Notes under the pieces: generated by a model
Told to the model about the DNA's origin: nothing
What the model saw: only the letters and a program-made list of their open reading frames with translations
The model's database searches: none
Made by a program: the position numbers and the translations under genes
Assembly (NCBI GenBank): GCA_016201405.1
Contig: JACQCZ010000005.1
Span: 1-64,000 of the forward strand
Direction: 5' to 3'
DNA from: Candidatus Acetothermia bacterium
GTDB taxonomy: Bacteria > Bipolaricaulota > Bipolaricaulia > RBG-16-55-9
Length of the DNA stretch: 64,000 nt
Shown here: positions 1 through 6,823 of the stretch, in pieces
Position numbering within the stretch: position 1 is the first letter of the stretch
How the letters are laid out: every line of letters begins with the position of its first letter

Positions 1-70
1 ACTTCTCTCCCTGATCCCCTGCTGCCAAGATCTGTACCACTTGCTGCTCGCTGAATCGGCTCTTCTTCAT
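1..70 (-). CDS. IS3-family transposase OrfA, N-terminal fragment (runs off the window)
   Basis: Read on the minus strand from the ATG at 70, the sequence encodes MKKSRFSEQQVVQILAAGDQ and runs out of the window. This is the typical beginning of the small helix-turn-helix OrfA of IS3-group insertion sequences, which binds the terminal repeats and is fused to the DDE domain of OrfB by frameshifting. Only 23 residues are visible, so it cannot be said whether the element is intact. The flanking 71-134 segment looks like its terminal repeat region. Confidence 0.75.
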   Translation of the reverse strand, partial: MKKSRFSEQQVVQILAAGDQGEK

Positions 71-134
71 CTGCTTGGCTCCTTCCTTGATCCGCCGATT
101 CTCTACTTTTGACTGGTACAGTTCTAGGGGTGCA
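71..134 (-). mobile_element. Terminal end of the IS3-type element
   Basis: Upstream of the OrfA start, the minus strand contains ACTGTACCAGTCAAAAGT, which resembles the ends of IS3-family elements. The minus-strand TG at 133-134 is a plausible terminus. The boundary is inferred because the other end lies outside the window. It abuts the gene at 149 closely enough to suggest the insertion altered that gene's 5' end. Confidence 0.5.
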
Positions 135-148
135 CGCCCTTAAAGCAG

Positions 149-1195
149 ATGTTCTTCAAATATGGCTCCACCGTTTTCGGATTAGAGATTACTCTAAGAA
201 GTGAAGAGAAGCTCATTTTCGATCTAAGGGATTCGCAGAAAGTACTGATTGCTTTATGGCGCCCATCCGAATCTGAAATTCGATTGGGACATTCTAAAGA
301 CGTTGTGTTGGCAGAAGTTTCCTCACAGTGTACGATCAGCCCTGAGAATGGAGCTATTTTCGCATGTTTGAAAGATCGAAAGGTTCCAGAAAAGGTATTA
401 GACAAAAATGCTTGGCATGAATATCTCGACTCATCTGGTCGTGTAAAAGAGGATAATGCTCTGCCTCTCGAGTTAATGCCCCTCTCCTTTCAAGAAATTT
501 CAGGTCAAGTACTTGAAGATCTAACTGATGCGATTCGCAGAACAGTCTACATATTAAGATGGAGGTCGAGTGCATCTTGTGTCCATAATCCAATTAGTAC
601 GAGAGAATTCCTTTGGTCTGACGATGGCAATCGTTGGTATTACATGCCCCGTAAATTAAGCTTAGATGTCACAGTAAGCCATCAACCAAGTATTAGTGAA
701 AGACTGCATAAGGATATCGTGGATTTATTGAAAGCTGGATTTGATGAGCCAATTGGGCGCGTTCTATTTAGAGAAGCGTGGTCCCAAAGGTATCAAAATC
801 CGCGAAGTTCCCTAGTTATTGGCATGTCAGCCGCTGAATCTGGCGTTAAGCAATGCATAAGTCAATTAGCTCCTAGCACAAAATGGTTGATTGAAAATTT
901 GCCGTCTCCGCCTATTAGTTTAATTCTAAGAAAATATTTACCGGATTTAGAAACGAGACTGAAGATCAAAGGACGTGTGTTTGTTCCAAAGTACATCATA
1001 GATCTTGTTGAAGAAGGAACAAAGTTAAGGAACAAAGTGGCTCATTTGGGTGCAAAACCCCCGCACTTTGAAAAGCTTAAAGAGATTCTTTTGTCAATAA
1101 ATGACCTCCTTTGGTTATTGGACTATTATTGTGGTTTTGAATGGACAATGGACCAGATCAGCCAAAAGACACGGCAAGAAATTGATCACTCATGA
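149..1195 (+). CDS. HEPN-like protein of unknown function, possibly 5'-truncated by the IS
   Basis: A 348-residue protein that I do not recognise as a whole. Near the C terminus, R294-N-K-V-A-H299 lies between hydrophobic helices. This matches the RX4-6H pattern, with a polar residue after Arg, that marks HEPN RNase domains in toxins and anti-phage proteins. The N-terminal two thirds look like a mixed alpha/beta domain with no motif I can name. The ATG at 149 has no good ribosome site, and the frame is open back to 128 where it meets the IS end. The original start may therefore have been lost. Assignment to HEPN rests on one motif and the predicted helices. Confidence 0.6.
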   Translation: MFFKYGSTVFGLEITLRSEEKLIFDLRDSQKVLIALWRPSESEIRLGHSKDVVLAEVSSQCTISPENGAIFACLKDRKVPEKVLDKNAWHEYLDSSGRVKEDNALPLELMPLSFQEISGQVLEDLTDAIRRTVYILRWRSSASCVHNPISTREFLWSDDGNRWYYMPRKLSLDVTVSHQPSISERLHKDIVDLLKAGFDEPIGRVLFREAWSQRYQNPRSSLVIGMSAAESGVKQCISQLAPSTKWLIENLPSPPISLILRKYLPDLETRLKIKGRVFVPKYIIDLVEEGTKLRNKVAHLGAKPPHFEKLKEILLSINDLLWLLDYYCGFEWTMDQISQKTRQEIDHS

Positions 1196-1325
1196 TCCAA
1201 GCAATCAATTTCTATAAAAATACCCCCCAAATAAATGCTCTCTGGCTAGGTGGAATCTATACAGGATCAAAGCTTCGTGAGAAGGAATTTTAGATAAAAT
1301 GAACTCGGTCTGACTTTGAACCTTC

Positions 1326-1400
1326 TGGCTCCTGGGGGTGGACTCGAACCACCAACCCTCCGGTTAACAGCCGGATGCTCTGCCATTGAGCTACCCAGGA
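1326..1400 (-). tRNA. tRNA-Asn (anticodon GUU)
   Basis: The minus strand folds into a canonical cloverleaf: acceptor TCCTGGG/CCCAGGA, D stem GCTC/GAGC, anticodon stem TCCGG/CCGGA with loop CTGTTAA, T stem GGTGG/CCACC with loop TTCGAGT, discriminator G and an encoded CCA (75 nt). It lies downstream of the 23S-5S unit on the same strand. It is separated from that unit by a terminator, so it probably uses its own promoter. Confidence 0.97.
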
Positions 1401-1414
1401 ATGTCAATCGATGA

Positions 1415-1442
1415 ATTATACTCCGACCCGCTCTAAAAACAA
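1415..1442 (-). promoter_or_regulatory. Probable sigma70 promoter of tRNA-Asn
   Basis: The minus strand carries TATAAT at 1415-1420, with TTGTTT 16 nt upstream at 1437-1442. A better -35 (TTGACT, 1442-1447) is 21 nt away, which is too far. The -10 ends 14 nt before the tRNA 5' end, which gives a short leader. Confidence 0.55.
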
Positions 1443-1503
1443 GTCAAAGCCACTTCCAGCTCGTTGAATAGAGCGAAGTAAAAATAATCGAATGGGCATC
1501 TAA

Positions 1504-1650
1504 TCAAATATCCATATGATCATCTCTGTGCCGGTTCTGCTCTGAGCTTCTCATCCGGCGATGAAAATGGCGGAATAGAAAATGGAGTATGGTGTAGACC
1601 CCCACCGCAAGAATGATCAGAACAACCATGATCCCGATAATTTTGAACAT
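1504..1650 (-). CDS. Small single-pass membrane protein (48 aa), hypothetical
   Basis: The ORF starts at ATG 1648-1650 and ends at TGA 1504-1506. It begins MFKIIGIMVVLIILAVGVYT, a strongly hydrophobic helix, followed by a basic His/Arg-rich cytoplasmic-type tail. A modest purine-rich GGGA lies about 7 nt upstream of the ATG. The hydrophobic core plus positive tail is typical of real small membrane proteins, but the ORF is short and lies between the rRNA terminator and tRNA-Asn, so it may be fortuitous. I do not recognise a family. Confidence 0.4.
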   Translation of the reverse strand: MFKIIGIMVVLIILAVGVYTILHFLFRHFHRRMRSSEQNRHRDDHMDI

Positions 1651-1695
1651 GCTTATCGTCCCTATTCTCCAGCATCAATCATTCTCAAGCAAGTC

Positions 1696-1730
1696 AAAAA
1701 GAAAGAGGAAGAGCACCGCTCTCCCTCTTC
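1696..1730 (-). terminator. Rho-independent terminator of the 23S-5S unit
   Basis: On the minus strand a 12-bp stem (1718-1729 with 1703-1714, one G-T pair) closes a 3-nt loop. A TTTCTTTTT tract follows at 1704-1696. It begins 11 nt after the 5S 3' end. Confidence 0.85.
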
Positions 1731-1741
1731 ATGAATATAGA

Positions 1742-1859
1742 CCAGGCAGCGACCTACTCTTCCAGGCCTTCGCGGACCTAGTACCATCGGCGCAGAAGGG
1801 CTTAACTGCCGGGTTCGGAATGGGACCGGGTGTTTCCCCTTCGCTATTTGGCCACCTGG
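1742..1859 (-). rRNA. rrf: 5S ribosomal RNA
   Basis: The minus strand carries the conserved 5S core, including ACCCGGTCCCATTCCGAAC and CCGAACCCGGCAGTTAAG-type segments. Its two ends pair in a 9-bp terminal helix (CCAGGTGGC with GCTGCCTGG). Length is about 118 nt. It is co-oriented with and downstream of the 23S gene and is followed at once by a terminator, so the two are almost certainly co-transcribed. Confidence 0.95.
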
Positions 1860-2042
1860 AATCTTTTCCAGTTACAGGATCAATGTTGTGAGCCGTCACA
1901 ATATTCTGTCTGTTGCCAGACTCCCAACTCTTGTAAGTATGACGTCATCCTGTAACGTGCCAAATTACTAGAAAACCCAAGCATAGAACTGACATTTCTG
2001 TCGTCCTGCCACCCACCTTGGAGTGGGCTTGGACCTTCAAAA

Positions 2043-2056
2043 GTGAATAGAGTGGA
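2043..2056 (-). repeat. 3' arm of the pre-23S processing stem
   Basis: The 14-nt segment at 2043-2056 is a perfect inverted complement of 5445-5458. The two flank the 23S sequence and would form the long helix that RNase III normally cleaves to release pre-23S rRNA. Confidence 0.8.
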
Positions 2057-2513
2057 ACGCACAAGCGTTCGATCGATTAGTACTACTTGGCTGAACGTAT
2101 TACTACGCTTACACCTGTAGCCTATCAACCTGCTTGTCTCGCAGGAATCTTATTTCAGGTATTCCGAAGAATACCTGACACGGAGACCTATTCTTGAGGT
2201 GGGCTTCGCGCTTAGATGCCTTCAGCGCTTATCCCGTCCAGACGGTAGCTACCCAGCGATGGCCTTGGCAGGCCAACTGGTACACCAGAGGTCCAGCCTT
2301 CTTGGTCCTCTCGTACTAAAGAAAGTGCCTCTCAAGTCTCCTACGCCCACAGCGGATATGGACCGACCTGTCTTGCGACGGTCTAAACCCAGCTCGCGTA
2401 CCTCTTTAACCGGCGAACAGACGGACCCTTGGGACCTGCTTCAGCCCCAGGATGAGATGGGCCGACATCGAGGTGCCGAACACTCTCGTCGATGTGGACT
2501 CTCGGAGAGTACT

Positions 2514-2544
<31 letters not shown>

Positions 2545-3258
2545 ATGATCGATGGCCCTTCCACGCGGGACCACCGGGTCACTAGGACCTGCTTTCGCAT
2601 CTGATTGGCATGTCTGCCTCTCAGTTAAGCTGGCTTGTGCCCTTGCACTCGACAGTGGATCGCCAACCCACTTGAGCCAACCTTTGTGCGCCTCCGTTAC
2701 TCTTTGGGAGGCGACCGCCCCAGTCAAACTGTCCGCTTAGCACGGTTCCTCCGCCGCTTGTCACGGCGGTCGGTTAGAGTTCTAAGACTCAAAGGGTGGT
2801 ATTTCAACGTTGCCTCCACCGAGGCTAGCGCCCCAGTTTCATAGGCTCCCACCTATCCTACACAGTGACTATCAAAACCCAATGCCAAACTCCAGTAAAG
2901 CTCCACGGGGTCTTTCCGTCCTGCTGCGGGTTGCCGGCATTTTCACCGGCACTTCAAATTCGCCGAGGTCCTCGTTAAGACAGTGCTCAAGTCGTTGTGC
3001 CATTCATGCGCGTCGGAACTTACCCGACAAGGAACTTCGCTCAGTTCTGTTACTTTCAGGCGTTGCCGCCTTACGAACCTGCAATGTCGCAGGCGGATGA
3101 AGATTTCGCTTCACCTCCTCCGGTCTCCCGGAGGCTCGGACTATATCTTCGCGTTATTTAGCGTCTGGCGTGTAGTCTCTGAGGATCCCTCAAATAGATC
3201 TTTGAGGTTTCCTGCGGATTACCCAATCTTCACCATTGTTACGGGCTGAGGACCAGGG

Positions 3259-3351
3259 AAAAAAGGGTACTCTACCAATTGAGTTACACCCCCAATATTC
3301 GACTAAATACTGGTGGAGGTGACGGGACTCGAACCCGCAACTCCCCTTTTT
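3259..3351 (-). tRNA. Circularly permuted tRNA (tRNA-like domain) at the tip of intron P5
   Basis: In transcript order the 3' half (3351-3311) comes first and ends in encoded CCA. A 17-nt linker (3310-3294) follows, then the 5' half (3293-3259). Acceptor stem: 3293-3287 with 3321-3315, 7 bp including one G-U. D stem: 3284-3281/3272-3269, with an 8-nt loop carrying G18 G19. T stem: 3338-3334/3326-3322, with loop TTCGAGT. Anticodon stem: CCCTT 3267-3263 with AAGGG 3348-3344. U8, A14, A15-U48, A21, U33, G53, U54, U55, C56, A58 and C61 are all present, and the variable loop is 5 nt. The anticodon loop is open and continues as an A/U helix into P5, so the anticodon is not fixed. UUA, UUC or UGA are possible depending on the join. 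Whether a free tRNA is made is unknown. Confidence 0.85.
3294..3310 (-). other. Linker between the permuted tRNA halves
   Basis: Seventeen bases join the encoded CCA to the first base of the 5' half. GTATT and AATAT-type arms in it pair to form a small hairpin that could stack on the acceptor stem. This pairing can extend into the CC of CCA and the first GG, so it competes with the acceptor stem. In a maturing permuted tRNA this segment would be removed by RNase P and a 3' nuclease. Confidence 0.7.
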
Positions 3352-3463
3352 CTCTGATCCCCAACTTCGTAGATGAAGCTCTAAGGACTTTCCCGCATAT
3401 AGCCAGATTTTACTAAGGCTCGCTAAAACCTTAGGACCGTTATAGTTACGGCCGGCCTTCACT

Positions 3464-3497
<34 letters not shown>

Positions 3498-5172
3498 GAC
3501 CTTCCAGCAGTGGCCAGGTTTCACTCTCTATACATCCTCTTTCGAGTTAGCAGAGAGCTGTGTTTTTACTAAACAGTCGCCTGAGCCTGGTCTCTGCGAC
3601 CCTCCTTGCGGAGGGCGCCCCTTTTCCCGAAGTTACGGGGCCAATTTGCCGAGTTCCTTAACGAGGCTTCACTCGCCCACCTGAGGCTTCTCGCCTCGCC
3701 TACCTGTGTTAGTTTGCGGTACGGTTTCTACCATGCTCCTTAGAGGTTTTTCTTGACCGCTGATCAGACTTTCTTCGGGCCCGTAGGCCCTCCGCATCAC
3801 ACCTTGACTTAGCCAGGTCCCGGATTTGCCTGAAACCTGATGTCTTGGTGCTTGCACGGGGATGTCCGTCACCCCGCTCGTCCCGACCTGCGGCGTCTCC
3901 CCATAGTCAACGCATGGCAGAAGGGCCGGAATATTAACCGGCTGTCCATCGGATACCCCTCTCGGGTTTTCCTTAGGATCGCCTAACCCTGGGAGGATAA
4001 GCCTTCCCCAGGAACCCTTAGGCATTCGGTGGCCGAGATTCTCACTCAGCTCGCGCTACTCATTCCGGCATTCTCACTTCTCCGCGGTCCACCTCGTCTT
4101 ACGAGTCGGCTTCTCTCCGCGGAGAACGCTCCCCTACCACTTGGAAAGCCCGTGAGCCTTCCAAATCCGTAGCTTCGGCGCTGGACTTAATCCCCGTTAC
4201 ATCTTCGGCGCTTCTTCACTCGAACGGTGAGCTATTACGCACTCTTTAAAGGATGGCTGCTTCTGAGCCAACCTCCCGGCTGTCTTAGCGAAAAAACATC
4301 CTTTCCAACTTAGTCCAGTCTTTGGGGCCTTAGCTGTCGGTGTGGGCCGTTTCCCTTTTGACCGTGAACGTTATCCCCCACGGTCTGACTCCCATCGATC
4401 CACCAATGGTATTCGGAGTTTGGTTGGGTTTGGCTTGCGCCGCACCCATCCAGTGCTCTACCCCCATTGATTTCTAAGATGAGGCTAGCCCTAAAGCTAT
4501 TTCGGGGAGAACCAGCTATTACCAGGGCCCGTCCGGCTTTTCACCGCTACCCACAGCTCATCCCAAGAGTTTTCCTCCTCCAAGGGTTCGGTCCTTCCTT
4601 TGATTTTACTCAAAGTTCAACCTGGCCATGGGTAGATCGCCTGGCTTCGGGTCCGTTCCCAGTGACTATCGCCCTATTAAGACTCGCTTTCGCTACGGCT
4701 CCATCCCACAAACGGGACTTAACCTTGCCACGGAGAACGACTCGCCGGATCATACTGCAAAAGGCATGTGGTCAGGCCCGCGTCCATCCGCGTCCCTCCG
4801 CCTTGCGGCATCGGGCCGTAATTGGGGTCGCAGGTCCCCTCCCACTGTCTGTAGGCAAATGGTTTCAGACTCTATTTCACTCCCCGTCAGGGGTTCTTTT
4901 CACCTTTCCCTCGCGGTACTATATCCACTATCGGTTAGCTGGGAGTCTTTAGCCTTAGAGGGTGGTCCCCCTAGATTCACGCCAGATTTCTCGGGTCCGA
5001 CGTTACTCAGGTACAGCTCGGGAGAAGAAAGCCTTTCGCCTACGGGACTATCACCGTCTCTGGTCGCCCTTTCCAGTGGCTTTGCAGGCTGTTCGGCTAG
5101 ACCTTCTTTTTGTAACTCCGCAATGAGCTGCCCTACAACCCCACAAAAGCAAGCAATTGTGGTTTAGGCTGA

Positions 5173-5203
<31 letters not shown>

Positions 5204-5444
5204 TCTTATAGATTTCTCTTCCTCTGGGTACTGAGATGCTTCACTTCCCCAGGTTCGCTTTGCAGACCTACTCAGTTCGGTCTGCAATACCGCACCTTCC
5301 GTGCGGTGGGTTGCCCCATTCGGAAATCCCCGGATCGATGCCCACTCGGCGGCTCCCCGAGGCTTATCGCAGCCTATCACGTCCTTCATCGCCTCCAGCT
5401 ACCAAGGCATCCACCATTTGCCCTTACTGAGCTTGCGCGATTAC

Positions 5445-5458
5445 TCCACTCTATTCAC
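5445..5458 (-). repeat. 5' arm of the pre-23S processing stem
   Basis: Perfect inverted complement of 2043-2056, immediately 5' of the 23S sequence on the minus strand. Confidence 0.8.
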
Positions 5459-5459
5459 A

Positions 5460-5496
5460 TTTCAAAGACCAAACCCGACCCTCAATTAAGAAGGGT
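5460..5496 (-). promoter_or_regulatory. boxB/boxA-like rRNA antitermination leader
   Basis: In transcript order a hairpin (ACCCT at 5496-5492 with AGGGT at 5482-5478) is followed by GGTCTTTGAAA at 5470-5460. This order and sequence resemble the boxB-boxA signals of rRNA leaders, which recruit NusB/S10 antitermination factors. It lies between the promoter and the 23S processing stem. Confidence 0.65.
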
Positions 5497-5516
5497 GGAT
5501 TCACTGATGAGCACCA

Positions 5517-5546
5517 ATTATAGCGTGTCACTAGTGGGGATGTCAA
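5517..5546 (-). promoter_or_regulatory. Consensus sigma70 promoter of the 23S-5S unit
   Basis: The minus strand has TTGACA (5541-5546) and TATAAT (5517-5522) separated by 18 nt, so both hexamers are perfect consensus. Transcription would start near 5510, about 50 nt before the 23S processing stem. This shows that 23S-5S is transcribed independently of any 16S gene. Confidence 0.9.
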
Positions 5547-5662
5547 GGAAGTTGCGTCTCCTTCATCACCTAAGTGGAGGATCATAACAGATGGCGTAAA
5601 GCTCTGCAAGGTTTTGTATTTATTGACTTGCTATTTGCCGGAGAAGTCTGATAGACAAAGCC

Positions 5663-6073
5663 ATGAATTCTGCGAGTAATGTGATCTGTGATTATTGTAA
5701 AGAGCCGATTGAGTCTCGCGAGGAGTTGATTGTTGCGCTGAACAGAAAGCGACAGCCCAGACCCCTCCATTCCCAATGTTATTGGGAGGCTCTGAGAAAA
5801 AATGACTTCAGATTCAGCAATATAGTCAATCGAGGGCCGTTTAAAGCAATCGCCAAGTATGGGCTGATCGTGGTGATAGGGCTTGCACTCATTGACCTCT
5901 TTATCTATCTGATGATCATGAGCGATGTGACGATTGTTGAAACTCGGATGATTATGGCTCTACTCGTGTTCCCCCCGATACTTCTGCTCTTTCTATGCTG
6001 GAAGTTCATGTATGCCAATCCTTCAGAGAAAAGCAGGACTGACTATGAGAGCAAGCTGCCGGAGAAGAAATAG
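5663..6073 (+). CDS. Zinc-ribbon-like membrane protein, hypothetical
   Basis: A 136-residue protein. Residues 9-39 contain CDYC and a later H-x-x-C, a likely zinc-binding knuckle. Two hydrophobic segments follow at about 66-87 and 95-115, then a charged C-terminal tail. I do not recognise a named family. The layout suggests a small metal-binding domain held at the inner face of the membrane. It is followed after 19 nt by the DUF4258/YgiT-type pair and may be co-transcribed with it. Confidence 0.6.
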   Translation: MNSASNVICDYCKEPIESREELIVALNRKRQPRPLHSQCYWEALRKNDFRFSNIVNRGPFKAIAKYGLIVVIGLALIDLFIYLMIMSDVTIVETRMIMALLVFPPILLLFLCWKFMYANPSEKSRTDYESKLPEKK

Positions 6074-6092
6074 ATCTGGGGTGTTTGTCTAA

Positions 6093-6488
6093 ATGAAATT
6101 GAATCCCGATCCCGACGATATTGAAGCGACATTGATTAAGATACAAGAGCAATCCTCCCAGGGAAATTTTCGCATCACGCAACATGCTCATCAAGAAATG
6201 GTTGAAGAAAATATCAGTTTGAATGACGTATTGGAAGCGATTCAAAGTGGAAGAATTTTAGAGAACTATCCGGAACATAGAAGAGGACCCTGTTGTTTGC
6301 TTTACGGAGAGACTGGATCTGAAAGTTCGTCTTCGGGGGCTGCAGTGCTTTTGACGCAGGGAGGTCTTCCAATCAGGCGACATCTGCATATTGTATGTAC
6401 AACAACTCGTGAAATGCTTATAATCATTACGGTGTATGAAGCAAAGAGTCCCAAATGGAAGACTCCGACGCAAAGGAACGGATCATGA
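6093..6488 (+). CDS. DUF4258 domain protein, putative toxin-like partner
   Basis: A 131-residue protein with the DUF4258 pattern: an N-terminal helix ending RITQHAHQEMVEENIS, then DVLEAIQSG and ILENYPEHRRGPCCLLYG, and later HIVCTTTREMLIIITVYE. DUF4258 proteins are RelE/MqsR-like small folds and are commonly encoded just before a YgiT-type zinc-finger protein, as here. The pair is usually interpreted as toxin-antitoxin-like. Toxicity is inferred from family and context only. The internal stretch around ESSSSGAAVLL is a low-complexity insertion relative to what I expect of the family. Confidence 0.75.
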   Translation: MKLNPDPDDIEATLIKIQEQSSQGNFRITQHAHQEMVEENISLNDVLEAIQSGRILENYPEHRRGPCCLLYGETGSESSSSGAAVLLTQGGLPIRRHLHIVCTTTREMLIIITVYEAKSPKWKTPTQRNGS

Positions 6489-6709
6489 GATGCACTATTG
6501 AAGGATGCCCAGGCGAGTACGAAGAAAAATTGATCGTCCACACAGTGAGATCCCACGGCAAGGTTGTGGTGATCGATCATGTTCCTGCAGAAGTCTGTGC
6601 CATTTGCGGCGATGTGCTTCTTCGCCCAGATACGATCAGAAAATTAGAAGCGATTCTGAAATCATCCAAAGAGCCGAGTGATCAGGTTCCACTTTACGAA
6701 TTCGCGTAG
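6485..6709 (+). CDS. YgiT-type zinc finger protein (MqsA N-domain-like), putative antitoxin
   Basis: A 74-residue protein with paired knuckles CTIEGC and CAICG separated by about 30 residues. This is the YgiT/MqsA N-terminal zinc-finger arrangement that binds the partner toxin. The ATG at 6485 is preferred over an earlier in-frame ATG (6455) for two reasons: it overlaps the previous stop as ATGA, and it has AAAGGA about 8 nt upstream. This implies translational coupling to the DUF4258 gene. The HTH DNA-binding half of full MqsA is absent, so autoregulation would need another factor. Confidence 0.8.
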   Translation: MRCTIEGCPGEYEEKLIVHTVRSHGKVVVIDHVPAEVCAICGDVLLRPDTIRKLEAILKSSKEPSDQVPLYEFA

Positions 6710-6823
6710 AAGACGAAGTCAATTCACCCCCGATCGCGCATCCGCGTAAAATGCAAAATCATCATGAGTCAATTGAACTTGGAGATTGACTCGTCATTCA
6801 CAGCACTACTATTATCATTCAGT

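Larger units (their letters stand above)
3042..3427 (-). ncRNA. Group I intron in 23S rRNA (after E. coli-equivalent U1931)
   Basis: The conserved exon CTAAGGT-AGCGAA is interrupted after CTAAGGT (3428) and resumes at 3041. P1 pairs exon 3434-3428 with the internal guide 3419-3413 and ends in the required U-G wobble at the 5' splice site; the last intron base is G (3042). Core helices: P3 3402-3407/3164-3169, P4 3393-3397/3213-3217, P5 3385-3388/3221-3224, P6 3201-3207/3188-3194, P7 3173-3177/3139-3143 with AAGATA between P8 and P7, P8 3161-3163/3150-3152, and P9 3128-3134/3117-3123 with a GAGA loop. There is no endonuclease ORF. The P5 arm ends in a permuted tRNA. The 1931 site is known to host group I introns in other bacteria. 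Confidence 0.93.

Noticed and set aside
3259..3353. Permuted two-piece tmRNA (ssrA)
   Set aside because: The D arm has a normal 4-bp stem and G18 G19 loop and the anticodon stem is normal length; there is no tag-peptide frame or pseudoknot chain, and it lies inside a group I intron.
3190..3462. A 90-residue open frame across the 23S insertion, which might be read as a homing endonuclease
   Set aside because: It spans exon, P-elements and tRNA segments, has no LAGLIDADG, GIY-YIG or HNH motif, and every base is explained by RNA structure.
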